Origin: Streptomyces sp. Ncost-T10-10d | GTDB taxonomy: Bacteria; Actinomycetota; Actinomycetes; Streptomycetales; Streptomycetaceae | Reading direction: 5' to 3' | Length of the DNA stretch: 64,000 nucleotides | Assembly (NCBI RefSeq): GCF_900091955.1 | Contig: NZ_FMDF01000107.1 | Location: forward strand, 62,001-126,000 | In this document: one piece after another, positions 18,452-26,709 of the stretch | Numbering within the stretch: the stretch's first letter is position 1 | How the letters are laid out: each line of letters opens with the position of its first letter | Notes under the pieces: model-generated | Databases searched by the model: none | What the model was told of the DNA's origin: nothing | Seen by the model: the letters and a program-made list of their open reading frames with translations, nothing else | Made by a program: the position numbers and the translations under genes

Positions 18452-18476
18452 GGCACTCTGAAAATTTCAGAGTGCC
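18452..18476. promoter_or_regulatory. Perfect 25-base palindrome upstream of the XRE regulator, likely operator
   Basis: Arms GGCACTCTGAAA and TTTCAGAGTGCC are perfect 12-base complements around a single central A. The site ends 61 bases before the GTG of the XRE regulator. Its length, symmetry and position fit an autoregulatory operator for the adjacent helix-turn-helix protein. That the regulator binds it is inferred from position only. Confidence 0.65.
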
Positions 18477-18537
18477 TGTGTCTTGGACGGCCTGCGCATG
18501 GCACACTGCTGGCAAACAGCGCATCGGGAGGTCTGAA

Positions 18538-19398
18538 GTGAGCGAACCGCGGTCCGCCCCGACCGTGGGTCAGGTCGTTCTCGGCAAACGCCTGCAGGAT
18601 CTGCGGGAGCGTGTCGGCCTGAGCCGTGACCAGGCTGCCAAGGTGCTGCGGGTCGCACCTGCGACGATACGCAGGATGGAGACCGCCGAGGTCGCTCTCA
18701 AGATCCCCTATGTCCAGCTGCTGCTGAAGGCGTACGGGATCGCCGACGACGAGGCCGAGGCCTTCGTGGAGCTCACCGAGGAGGCCAATAAGCCCGGCTG
18801 GTGGCAGCGCTTCCACGATGTACTGCCCGACTGGTTCAGCATGTACGTCAGCCTGGAGGGCGCCGCGAGCCTCCTGCGCATGTATGAGCCGCACTTCGTC
18901 CCCGGACTGCTGCAGACCGAGGACTACGCGCGCTCGGTGATGCGCACCGGAGCCGTCGGCCAGACCAGGCCCGAGGACATTGAGCGCCATGTGGCGCTGC
19001 GGATGGAGCGTCAGTCCCTGCTGACCAGGCCGGACTCCCCGAAGCTGTGGGTGGTGATGGACGAGACGGTGCTGCGCCGTCCCGTCGGCAGCGCCGACGC
19101 CATGCGAGGACAGATCGACCGGTTGCTCGAAGCGACCGAGATGCCGCATGTGACGCTGCAGATCGCGGAGTTCTCGACCGGTCACCATCCGGGCACCTAC
19201 GGCCCCTTCGTCCTCTTCCGCTTCGGCGTCCCTGAACTCCCCGACATGGTTTACAGCGAGTACCTGACCGGAGCCGTCTACTTCGACGCGCGCCCCGAGG
19301 TGGCCTCCTACCTCGAAGTCATGGACCGCATGGCGGCTCAGGCCGCAACTGCACAACGCACGAAGGAAATCCTCCGGGACTTCCGCAAGGAGCTGTGA
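18538..19398 (+). CDS. WhiJ-type XRE transcriptional regulator (HTH + DUF5753)
   Basis: A 286-residue regulator. An XRE helix-turn-helix occupies about 12-67 (LGKRLQDLRERVGLSRDQAA, then LRVAPATIRRMETAE), followed by the DUF5753 ligand-binding-like region with FVPGLLQTEDYARSVM and a C-terminal QIAEFSTGHHPGTYGPFVLF segment. This architecture defines the large WhiJ/Scr1-type family in Streptomyces, usually paired with a DUF397 protein and often an RsbW-like ATPase, as here. Such sets influence development and antibiotic production. GTG 18538 was chosen for its GGGAGG at 7 bases. The stop overlaps the DUF397 start in TGATG. Confidence 0.92.
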   Translation: MSEPRSAPTVGQVVLGKRLQDLRERVGLSRDQAAKVLRVAPATIRRMETAEVALKIPYVQLLLKAYGIADDEAEAFVELTEEANKPGWWQRFHDVLPDWFSMYVSLEGAASLLRMYEPHFVPGLLQTEDYARSVMRTGAVGQTRPEDIERHVALRMERQSLLTRPDSPKLWVVMDETVLRRPVGSADAMRGQIDRLLEATEMPHVTLQIAEFSTGHHPGTYGPFVLFRFGVPELPDMVYSEYLTGAVYFDARPEVASYLEVMDRMAAQAATAQRTKEILRDFRKEL

Positions 19399-19634
19399 TG
19401 GAACCCATATACAACGGCATGCCGGCCGCCGAACTCGGCTCCGAGGGCTGGTACAAGCCGTGGAGCGGTGGGAACGGAGGCAATTGCGTCGAAGCCATGA
19501 AGCTGTCGGACGGCAGAGTCGCCGTGCGCCAGTCCGCCGATCCCGACGGCCCCGCCCTGATCTACTCCCACCGTGAGATCGCCGCCTTCATCCAGGGAGC
19601 CAAGTCGGGTCAGGCGGACTTCCTTCTCACCTGA
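19398..19634 (+). CDS. DUF397 protein (small acidic partner of the XRE regulator)
   Basis: A 78-residue protein of the DUF397 family: W-x-K-S/P-S-like opening (GWYKPWSGGNGGNCVEAMKL), central GRVAVRQSADPDGPAL and C-terminal REIAAFIQGAKSGQADFLL. These proteins are encoded directly after WhiJ-type regulators and are thought to bind and antagonise them. The ATG at 19398 overlaps the regulator stop by one base and is served by AAGGAG, so the pair is translationally coupled. The opening has KPWS where most family members have KSSYS. Confidence 0.92.
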   Translation: MEPIYNGMPAAELGSEGWYKPWSGGNGGNCVEAMKLSDGRVAVRQSADPDGPALIYSHREIAAFIQGAKSGQADFLLT

Positions 19635-19707
19635 ATCCGCAGCGCCGAAGTCCGCCCTCGCCCCACACTCTCGTTGTTCGCCGACTTATGGACCCATGGA
19701 GCGCGCT

Positions 19708-20517
19708 ATGACCGGGCACGAACCCCAAGCCATCGAGATCGACACCAGCAAGCCGCATCCCGCCCGGATGTACGACTGGTTCCTCGGTGGCAAGGACAAC
19801 TACCCGGTCGACGAACAGATGGCCCAGCAGCTGCTGGCCCTCGACGCCAGAGGGCGCGACATGGCCCGGGTCAACCGGGCCTTCATGCACCGGGCCACCC
19901 GGTGGCTGGCCGAGAACGGCATCCGCCAGTTCCTCGACATCGGCACCGGCATCCCCACCGAGCCGAACCTCCACCAGATCGCCCAGCGGACCGCCCCGGA
20001 CGCGCGCATCGTCTACTGCGACAACGACCCGATCGTCCTCGCGCACGCGGCGGCGCTGCTGCGCTCCACCCCGCAGGGCGCCACCGAGTACATCCAGGCC
20101 GACGCCCGCAAGCCGGAAGTCATCCTGGAGCAGGCCGGCAAGGTCCTCGACTTCGACAAGCCGATCGCGCTGTCGATGCTGGCCCTGCTGCACTTCCTGG
20201 ACGACGAGGACGGCGCGGCCGAACTCGTCGACCGCCTGGTCGAGCGGCTCCCCTCCGGCAGCTACCTGGTGCTCTCGCACACCACCGGGGACTTCGACCC
20301 CGAGGGTGCGGCGCAGGCGTCCGCCCTGTACAAGGCCCGCGGGATGACGCTGCGCCTGCGTTCCCACGCCGAATTCACCACGTTCTTCGACGGACTCGAA
20401 CTCGTCGAGCCGGGTGTCACGCTCTCCGCGGACTGGCATCCGGAACTCGGCGAGGCCATCGACGTCTCCGGTGACGAGCCGATCCCGGGCTACGCCGGCG
20501 TGGCCCGCAAGGCCTGA
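19708..20517 (+). CDS. SAM-dependent methyltransferase-like protein (DUF574)
   Basis: A 269-residue protein of the DUF574 / S-adenosyl methyltransferase family that is highly paralogous in Streptomyces. Diagnostic features are SKPHPARMYDWFLGGKDNYP near the N-terminus, the SAM-binding strand FLDIGTGIPTEPNLHQIA, an acidic strand RIVYCDNDPIVL and LALLHFLDDED. I chose ATG 19708 because GGAG precedes it by about 8 bases. An upstream in-frame ATG at 19696 lacks a ribosome site. Its substrate is unknown. It follows the DUF397 gene by 73 bases and may be co-transcribed. Confidence 0.88.
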   Translation: MTGHEPQAIEIDTSKPHPARMYDWFLGGKDNYPVDEQMAQQLLALDARGRDMARVNRAFMHRATRWLAENGIRQFLDIGTGIPTEPNLHQIAQRTAPDARIVYCDNDPIVLAHAAALLRSTPQGATEYIQADARKPEVILEQAGKVLDFDKPIALSMLALLHFLDDEDGAAELVDRLVERLPSGSYLVLSHTTGDFDPEGAAQASALYKARGMTLRLRSHAEFTTFFDGLELVEPGVTLSADWHPELGEAIDVSGDEPIPGYAGVARKA

Positions 20518-20534
20518 CCGCCCGGCCCGCGCCG

Positions 20535-22022
20535 TCACTGACGGCTGACCGACCGGGTGATGCCCGCGGCGATCGTCGTCGCGAGCAGCCACCCGGCCGA
20601 AATCAGCAGATATGACAGGTACTGGTACCAGCCCTGCGGGTTGAACGCCTTGTCCTGCCCGAAGTCGATGATCGGCAGCAGCAGATCCAGGGTGTAGAAG
20701 AACGCACTGAACGGCGGCGCCTCACCGGCCTTCAGCGGCGGCGGACGGTGCAGTCCGTACGCCAGCGACCCGATGAGCAGCAGCGAGAAGAGCCAGGCCG
20801 CCGCGCGCACCGGCCGGAAGCCGTATCCCACGGTGACGTCCTGCAGATACCCCCACACCCTTGCGTATCCCGGCAGGGTGGCGCGGTGGGTGCGCTGTTT
20901 GGCGAGCTGCACGGTACGCGCCGCGTCGTCGTCACCGATCCGCCGGTACGCCGCTGTCAACTGCTCGTACGCGTAGGGAACGTATCCCTCCTCCTCGCGC
21001 CCCAGCAGAGGCAGCCGCTGCTCGGCGGGCAGACGGGGGAGCAGAGTGGTGTACGTCAGCCCGTCGAGGCGGACATCGCGCGGCCAGACCGCCGGGTCGG
21101 CGTGGATGAGGTCGATCCGCGCGCGGCGCAGATTCACCCTTCCCCGGATCGGGGCGGCCTCCCGCAGCCACAGCTCGCCGACCGTGCAACTGCCGGCACG
21201 CACGGCGACGCCGCCGGGGTTCGAAAGCCGCGCGTACGCGAGGTTGAGCTGACCCGGTATCCGGCTGCCGCGCACATTGGTCCGCCCCTCGACCCGGATC
21301 CGCATCGCGTGGACATCGGTGCCGACCGTCAGCGTCTCCGCCTGGAGGGCGGTCGCCCCCGGATTCAGCAGCTCGGCGTCGTTCAGCAGGACCTGCCCGG
21401 TGACGGCGGCACCGTCGAGCCGGCACTCGCCGTGCACGACGAGTGCCGGCAGCCACATGTCGTCCCCGGCGATCACGTGATCGAGCTGGAGGACCGCTTC
21501 GTCGTTGTCCGCCGTCGAACCGTCGGCGTTCACCCCGATCCGGGTGCGGTCGAAGAACAACGCCTGGGTGATCCTCGAACCGCCGAGCCGGACCGGGCCG
21601 GAGATCCGGCAGTCCGTGAGCCTCAGTACGCCGTCGATCCGGACGGTGCCGGCGACCAGGCCCGGGAGCACCGAATTGCTGAGGTTGAGCTGGCGCAGCT
21701 GCGCCCCGTACAGATTCGGCGCCTGTTCGAAGTGACAGCCGGCCAGCAGCACCGCGTACTCGGCCGTCGCATACCGCACGTTCAGGGTGCCCGAGATGCG
21801 TGCGCCCATCACACGCAGCGCGGCCACCTCGCCGTCCTCCTGCCGGCCGCCGATCAGTAGGGCCCGCAGCACCTCGCCGCGTACGGTGCGCTCCGGTCCC
21901 CAGCCGGCCCCGGTCTCCGGGTCGTCCTCGGCCTCCACGCCTGTACGGAAGTCGACAGGAACGCCGCGCGGGAAGGCATCCCATACGCGGCGTTCGGCGG
22001 CGGTCAGCTCGGTGATCTCCAT
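20535..22022 (-). CDS. Membrane protein with beta-helix-like repeats ('membrane-associated oxidoreductase' family)
   Basis: A 495-residue protein. Residues about 60-330 form a series of strand repeats (ALRVMGARISGTLNVR, RQLNLSNSVLPGLV, GVLRLTDCRISGPVRLGG, LNLAYARLSNPGG), suggesting a right-handed beta-helix akin to pentapeptide-repeat folds. The C-terminus has two to three transmembrane segments (AAWLFSLLLIGSLAYGL, FFYTLDLLLPIIDFG, YLLISAGWLLATTIAAG). Streptomyces relatives are often labelled membrane-associated oxidoreductase, but I see no redox motif and would not adopt that function. It converges on the methyltransferase gene with a 17-base gap. Confidence 0.8.
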   Translation of the reverse strand: MEITELTAAERRVWDAFPRGVPVDFRTGVEAEDDPETGAGWGPERTVRGEVLRALLIGGRQEDGEVAALRVMGARISGTLNVRYATAEYAVLLAGCHFEQAPNLYGAQLRQLNLSNSVLPGLVAGTVRIDGVLRLTDCRISGPVRLGGSRITQALFFDRTRIGVNADGSTADNDEAVLQLDHVIAGDDMWLPALVVHGECRLDGAAVTGQVLLNDAELLNPGATALQAETLTVGTDVHAMRIRVEGRTNVRGSRIPGQLNLAYARLSNPGGVAVRAGSCTVGELWLREAAPIRGRVNLRRARIDLIHADPAVWPRDVRLDGLTYTTLLPRLPAEQRLPLLGREEEGYVPYAYEQLTAAYRRIGDDDAARTVQLAKQRTHRATLPGYARVWGYLQDVTVGYGFRPVRAAAWLFSLLLIGSLAYGLHRPPPLKAGEAPPFSAFFYTLDLLLPIIDFGQDKAFNPQGWYQYLSYLLISAGWLLATTIAAGITRSVSRQ

Positions 22023-22059
22023 CGGCGGGACTCTGACCCGACGTCCGGCACAGTGTCAA

Positions 22060-22418
22060 CCCCACTGGTTCACCGCCGTGTTCAGGCCGACACCCGGCCA
22101 CCCGCTGTCCGGCATCGCCGAGTTGGATGCCGTGGACCGCGCCGGCACGGTCATCGTGCCGAACCGCCCCGACCCGGAGACCGAACCCGATTCGGCCGTC
22201 CTCGACGCGATCGGACGCGCGGACGCCCGCGGAGCCAGGCTGGTCAGCTTCTGTACGGGTACGTTCACGGCGGCCGCCGCCGGAGTGCTGGACGGCCGAC
22301 GGGTCACCACCCACTGGCGCTGGGCCGACGCCTTCACCGCCCGTCACCCGCAGGTCCACCTCGACCCGATGTGCTGTTCGTCGACGACGCCCGGCTGAAC
22401 CGGCCGGCCCGCAGGTGA
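22060..22418 (+). pseudogene. Decayed AraC-type regulator with DJ-1/PfpI (GlxA-like) domain
   Basis: The frame ending at 22398 reads AGTVIVPNRPDPETEPDSAV and then ARGARLVSFCTGTFTAAAAG with a following RRVTTHWRWADAFTARHPQV. This is the class I amidotransferase-like half of GlxA/FtrA regulators, including the nucleophile-elbow cysteine in SFCTG. Near 22365-22368 one base appears to be missing: the continuation DPDVLFVDDARLN reads in the next frame and stops at 22418. The first 60 or so residues and the entire C-terminal AraC DNA-binding domain are absent. This is a remnant lacking both ends and carrying a frameshift. Confidence 0.75.
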
Positions 22419-22428
22419 CAATGGACGC

Positions 22429-22878
22429 ATGTCACGACGCACCACACGACCGAAGCGTTCCGCCACCGCCGGAGCGCGGACGCCCGCGATCACCGCGGAG
22501 TCGCCGTGCCCGTGCGGCCTGCCCGCCGCCTACGCCGACTGCTGCGGCCGCCTGCACGCCGGGACCGCCGCAGCGCCGACCTGCGAGGCGCTGATGCGCT
22601 CCCGGTACGCCGCGTTCGTCGTCAGGGACGAGGCGTATCTGCTCCGCACCTGGCACCCCGACACCCGGCCGCCCGCGGTCGACTTCGATCCCGGGTTGCG
22701 CTGGGTGCGCCTGGAGATCCTGGAGACGACGGACGGCAGCGCGTTCCACACCACAGGAACGGTCACCTTCCGCGCGCACTGCACCGACAACGGGCGGCCG
22801 GCCTCGCTCCATGAGAAGAGCCGCTTCGTCCGGTCGGAGGGCGCCTGGGTGTACTCGACGGCGGTCTTCGTCGACTGA
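22429..22878 (+). CDS. ychJ: YchJ family (UPF0225) protein
   Basis: A 149-residue YchJ-like protein. A zinc-binding SEC-C-type motif CPCGLPAAYADCCGRLH lies at 27-43, followed by the family signature ALMRSRYAAFVVRDEAYLLR and the end EKSRFVRSEGAWVYSTAVFVD typical of the NTF2-like fold. Function is unknown. The N-terminal 25 residues are basic and probably disordered. A hairpin overlaps its stop and may end transcription from both this gene and the convergent exporter gene. Confidence 0.9.
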   Translation: MSRRTTRPKRSATAGARTPAITAESPCPCGLPAAYADCCGRLHAGTAAAPTCEALMRSRYAAFVVRDEAYLLRTWHPDTRPPAVDFDPGLRWVRLEILETTDGSAFHTTGTVTFRAHCTDNGRPASLHEKSRFVRSEGAWVYSTAVFVD

Positions 22879-22901
22879 CCCGGCCGATCGGCGACCGGGT
22901 C
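22877..22901. terminator. Candidate bidirectional terminator hairpin
   Basis: Inverted repeat GACCCGG / CCGGGTC (7-base stem, 11-base loop that itself holds CCGATCGG) lies between the convergent ychJ and MFS gene stops. There is no U-tract, as is common in Streptomyces. Confidence 0.5.
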
Positions 22902-22904
22902 CGT

Positions 22905-24995
22905 TCAGATGGCGGCCGCCAGCCGTGGCTTCTCCGGCGAGAGCTCCTGCGTCAGGTCCTCCGCCAGTAACCGCTTGGCGATCACATCCACCGCCGCGCG
23001 CAGCTGCCGGTCGTCCGGGCGTGCCCCGCTCTCGTCCAGGCGCTCATTGAGCCACCGCGCCCATGCGTCGTTGATCGCCGCGGCCTCCCGGCTCCCGGCG
23101 GCCGTATGCATGAACAGATGACCGTCGCCGGTGAGAAATCCCTCCTCGATCATCCGGTCGAAGACCGGCACCAGCACCTCCGGCGGAACCCGGTGCCGGG
23201 CCGCGATCAGGTTCAGACCCGCGTGGCCGACCATCCGGGTGAACAGCTCGACCTGCATCACCGCCCAGGCCCCGGCCATGTCCAGCCGGGTGTCCGACTC
23301 CGCGACGATCCGCCGTGCCGTGTCCCCACCCGCTCCGTGCAGGATCTTGGCCACGGAGAATTCCAGGACCTTGGCCGGGTCGCCGGCGCCGGGCTGGGCG
23401 AACCCCTCGCCCATGTCCGTCGAGCCGACCCGCGCCGTGTCGCGCAGCTTCACCTGCTTCAGGAAGAGCGCCACGACGAACCCCAGGACCGCGACCGGCA
23501 CCGTCCACAGGAACACGGTGTGCAGTGTGTCGGCGTAAGCCCGGGCCAGTGGCGCGGACTGCGCGGCGGGCAGACCGTGCAGCCCCTGCGGGCTCTGCGC
23601 GGCCTTCGCCAGCACCGCGGGGTCGCCGCCGGCCCGGGCCGCCGCCGCGATGCCGTCGGCCAGATTCGGTTTCAGCGCATTGGCGTAGATCGTGCCGAAG
23701 ACCGCCGTACCGAAGGAGCTGCCGAGCGTACGGAAGAACGTCACGCCCGACGTCGCCGTACCCAGGTCCGAGTAGTCGACCGTGTTCTGCACCGCGATCG
23801 TGAGCACCTGCATGCACAGGCCGATGCCGACCCCGAGCACCACCATGTAGAGCGATTCCAGCCACACCCCGCTGTCCGGGCCCATCCGGGAGAGCAGAAA
23901 CAGGCCGACCGCCATGATCAGCGAGCCCACGATGGGGAAGATCCGGTACTGGCCCGTCCTGGAGACCGCGTTGCCGCTGAAGATCGACGCGACGAGCAGC
24001 CCGATGACCATGGGCAGTGTCCGCACACCCGACAGGGTCGCCGAATCGCCGTCGACGTACTGCAGATACATCGGCAGGAAGATCATCGCGCCGAGCATCG
24101 CGAAGCCCACGATGAAGCTCAGGATCGAGCAGACGGTGAACACCGGATTCCGGAACAGCCGCATCGGCAGCATCGGTTCCCGGGCCCGGAACTCCACGAG
24201 GCAGAAGAGCGCCAGCGCCGCGGCGCCGCCCGCGAAGAGACCGACGACGACGGGCGATCCCCAGGCGTACTCATTGCCGCCCCAGCTGGTCGCCAGGATC
24301 AGTGCGCTCGCGCCGACCGTGACCATCGCGATGCCCAGATAGTCGATCACGGGCCGCCCGGCGGCCTTCACCGACGGGATCGTCCGGGCGGCGGCGATGA
24401 CCACCACGATCGCGATCGGCACATTGACGTAGAACGCCCAGCGCCAGCTCAGATGGTCGGTGAAGAGCCCGCCCAGCAGCGGCCCGATCACCGTCGACAC
24501 CCCGAAGACCGCACCCAGCGCACCTTGGTACTTGCCGCGCTCGCGCAAAGGGATCACATCGGCGATCAGCGCCATCGAGGTGACCATCAGCCCGCCCGCG
24601 CCGATTCCCTGCAGTCCGCGCCAGACGATGAGCAGCGTCATGTTGGTCGCGAGGCCGCACAGGAACGAGCCGGTGATGAAGATGATCGCCGACAGCTGGA
24701 AGATGATCTTCCGGCCGAACAGGTCGCCGAACTTGCCGACCAGGACCGTCGCCACCGTCTCGGCGAGCAGATACGCGGTGACCACCCAGGACATGTGTGC
24801 GGCGCCGCCGAGATCCGACACGATCGTCGGCAGTGCTGTGCCGACGATCGTCTGGTCCAGGGCGGCCAGCAGGAGCCCCAGCACGATCGTCGCGAAGACG
24901 ATGTTCCTGCGGCGCGGATCGAGTACGGGTGGCGCGGCGGCACTCTGTGCGGCGGCACTCTGCGCGGCGGGGGCGGTCTCGCTGGCAGTGGTCAC
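22905..24995 (-). CDS. MFS multidrug exporter (DHA2/EmrB-QacA, 14 TM) with C-terminal MarR-like extension
   Basis: A 696-residue transporter. The first 500 residues carry the DHA2 pattern: LDQTIVGTALPTIVSDLGG (motif D1 region), a loop GKFGDLFGRKIIF (motif A) and motif C-like GALGAVFGVSTVIGPLLGG. Fourteen hydrophobic segments can be counted roughly. Residues beyond about 515 are soluble and include LIAARHRVPPEVLVPVFDRM followed by EEGFLTGDGHLFM, which resembles a MarR winged helix (recognition helix and wing). The extension occurs in a subset of Streptomyces exporters. The start is GTG 24995. The N-terminus AAQSAAAQSAA comes from a short 14-base direct repeat. The exported compound is unknown. 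Confidence 0.9.
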   Translation of the reverse strand: MTTASETAPAAQSAAAQSAAAPPVLDPRRRNIVFATIVLGLLLAALDQTIVGTALPTIVSDLGGAAHMSWVVTAYLLAETVATVLVGKFGDLFGRKIIFQLSAIIFITGSFLCGLATNMTLLIVWRGLQGIGAGGLMVTSMALIADVIPLRERGKYQGALGAVFGVSTVIGPLLGGLFTDHLSWRWAFYVNVPIAIVVVIAAARTIPSVKAAGRPVIDYLGIAMVTVGASALILATSWGGNEYAWGSPVVVGLFAGGAAALALFCLVEFRAREPMLPMRLFRNPVFTVCSILSFIVGFAMLGAMIFLPMYLQYVDGDSATLSGVRTLPMVIGLLVASIFSGNAVSRTGQYRIFPIVGSLIMAVGLFLLSRMGPDSGVWLESLYMVVLGVGIGLCMQVLTIAVQNTVDYSDLGTATSGVTFFRTLGSSFGTAVFGTIYANALKPNLADGIAAAARAGGDPAVLAKAAQSPQGLHGLPAAQSAPLARAYADTLHTVFLWTVPVAVLGFVVALFLKQVKLRDTARVGSTDMGEGFAQPGAGDPAKVLEFSVAKILHGAGGDTARRIVAESDTRLDMAGAWAVMQVELFTRMVGHAGLNLIAARHRVPPEVLVPVFDRMIEEGFLTGDGHLFMHTAAGSREAAAINDAWARWLNERLDESGARPDDRQLRAAVDVIAKRLLAEDLTQELSPEKPRLAAAI

Positions 24996-25017
24996 GCTTG
25001 CACCCTCACACCGGGCC

Positions 25018-25041
25018 CCGTCCCCCGCATGTGGGGGACGG
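25018..25041 (-). terminator. Terminator hairpin downstream of the ATP-grasp gene
   Basis: A perfect 9-base stem CCGTCCCCC / GGGGGACGG with a 6-base loop lies 13 bases after the ATP-grasp stop and just before the MFS start. It probably separates the two minus-strand transcripts or attenuates read-through into the exporter gene. Confidence 0.65.
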
Positions 25042-25053
25042 CTGGACGTGGCG

Positions 25054-25881
25054 TCAGGCCAGCAGGTCCCTTACGGAAGCCTTCATACGGGTCACGAACG
25101 CCTCCCGCACCGGCTCCGCCACCCGGTCCAGCGAGAGATACGGATTGAGGTCCTCCAACTCGACGAGCAGCAGCTCGCCCGCCGAGGTCCGGCAGGCGTC
25201 GACCCGCTGGATGCCATGGTCGAGACTGTTCCACTCCACGAAACTCCGGGCGAACCCCAGATCCTCCGCGCTCGGCTCGTACGGCTCCAGCACCCACCGC
25301 AGCTCCGGATGCGGTGCGTACAGCGCGTACTGGAAGTCGCGGTCGATGAAGTAGAACGACACCTCGTATCGGAAGTCGATCCGCGGCTGGACGAGCAGCG
25401 TGCCGTCCTCGCCCTCCGGCAGGGCGGCCTCCCGTATGAACCGCAGCCCGACCGAGTCCGCCCCCAGCTTCGGCTTGACCGCGTACTCCGCGGCCGCGGG
25501 CAGCAGCCCCAGATCCGCAGCCCGGTCCACCGTGGGGATCACCGGATGTCCGGCCCGGCTCAGATCGACCAGGTACTGCTTGCCCGCCATGTCCCCGCGG
25601 CCGTGCAGCGGGTTGTAGACGCGTACACCCAGCTCCCGCGCCCGCGCGCAGAACGCGTCGTACGCCTCCTGGTAGTGCAGCACCGGACCGCTGTTGCGTA
25701 CGACGACGGCGTCGAAACCGTCGAGCAGTGCGGCGGCGTCCCGGGGGTGGCAGAGCGCGACATCGAATTCCTCGCGCAGCCGCGACGTCAGGTAGATGTC
25801 CTCGTCGCAGTAGCGGCGACCGCGGGCCTCGTAGGCGAGGTCGGTGACGAAGAGGACGGACGGGCGCGGGCCGGCGGGCAT
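25054..25881 (-). CDS. ATP-grasp-like protein of unknown substrate
   Basis: A 275-residue cytoplasmic protein. The start at ATG 25881 has GGGGGA upstream and leads straight into a Rossmann-like strand PSVLFVTDLAYEARGRRYC. Middle features are a GKQYLVDLSRAGHPVIPT segment, then EYAVKPKLGADSVGLRFI, corresponding to the lysine-bearing ATP-grasp strand, and a C-terminal LLLVELEDLNPYLSL resembling the metal-binding E-x-N of ATP-grasp ligases. The order fits RimK or glutathione-synthetase-like enzymes that join a carboxylate to an amine. No peptide precursor gene is adjacent. The family assignment is mine from motifs only. Confidence 0.72.
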   Translation of the reverse strand: MPAGPRPSVLFVTDLAYEARGRRYCDEDIYLTSRLREEFDVALCHPRDAAALLDGFDAVVVRNSGPVLHYQEAYDAFCARARELGVRVYNPLHGRGDMAGKQYLVDLSRAGHPVIPTVDRAADLGLLPAAAEYAVKPKLGADSVGLRFIREAALPEGEDGTLLVQPRIDFRYEVSFYFIDRDFQYALYAPHPELRWVLEPYEPSAEDLGFARSFVEWNSLDHGIQRVDACRTSAGELLLVELEDLNPYLSLDRVAEPVREAFVTRMKASVRDLLA

Positions 25882-26225
25882 GGCGTTCCCCCATGAGGTG
25901 TGTCGGCGGACGGTGGATCGATGACGTCGGCGGCGTTGTACGGCACGGACCCGGAGGTGATGAGGTCCGCCCCGAACGAGTCGACCGCATCGCAATCGCC
26001 GCCACCGCCCGACATTCTCACGCAGGCTCTGATGATCCCCATCCGGGCGGTGACCCGGATGCGGCCACAAGGGGCGCGAGCGGCCAAAGACGCCGGGGCG
26101 CGCCCACGGAGTCTCCTCCCGTGCGTCCTACTCGGCGGCTGCGGGGCGGACGACCTGGGCGGAGTGGGGCAGGGCCGTGCAGCCCCTTCGCAAGGCGGGC
26201 GTGCAGTGGGGGAGGTGCGGGCGGT
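25882..26225. other. Gap between the ATP-grasp gene and a small gene
   Basis: About 340 bases in which I see no gene with convincing codon pattern on either strand. The end next to 25881 should contain the ATP-grasp promoter. Nothing else is apparent. Confidence 0.4.
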
Positions 26226-26489
26226 TCACCAGGAGCTGCCGGGGCGCACCGGCAGCCGGGGGTGGTGGGCGGCGAGGATCTTGTTGGCGCGGGCCAGCTC
26301 GGCGAGTGCCTGCTCGCGGTCGGCCTGGTCCTCGACGCAGAGCCGCGGGCCGCGGAACCTGCGTACCTCGCGCGCGGCGCATTCGGCATCGAACTCCGCC
26401 TCCACGATGTGCGGCGGGATGCAGGACCCGATCAGCGCGGCGACCCGGTCCGGGATCGGCACGGGGACGAGGAGGTGCGAGGCGGTCAT
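26226..26489 (-). CDS. Small hypothetical protein
   Basis: An 87-residue open frame with start ATG 26489 preceded by GAGAGGGA. The protein begins MTASHLLVPVPIPDRVAALI and continues with a charged helix EDQADREQALAELARANKIL. It has no membrane segment or recognised motif. Length, ribosome site and the periodic hydrophobic pattern favour a real gene, but no neighbour gives a role. A chance frame in GC-rich DNA cannot be excluded. Confidence 0.5.
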   Translation of the reverse strand: MTASHLLVPVPIPDRVAALIGSCIPPHIVEAEFDAECAAREVRRFRGPRLCVEDQADREQALAELARANKILAAHHPRLPVRPGSSW

Positions 26490-26709
26490 GGGGGGTTCCC
26501 TCTCGGATGGCCGGCCAGGAGGCGGTTCTCGGTGCGGCCGTCGAGTGGGCGGCCGACTTCTCCATATGTACGGGACGCACTTCCGGGTTTCTCGTTGAGA
26601 ACGTCTCCGTGTGGCAACCGTTTGGGAGTGACCGGCTATTTCCCCTTACCCGTAAGTAAGTTGACTCCGCGTAAGGAACGTGCTCGGGTCGGGGCCCGCG
26701 CTGCGCCGG

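Noticed and set aside
25900..26598. A plus-strand gene between the ATP-grasp and PucR genes
   Set aside because: The open frame overlaps the better-supported small minus-strand gene, has no recognisable domain, and starts without a ribosome site.
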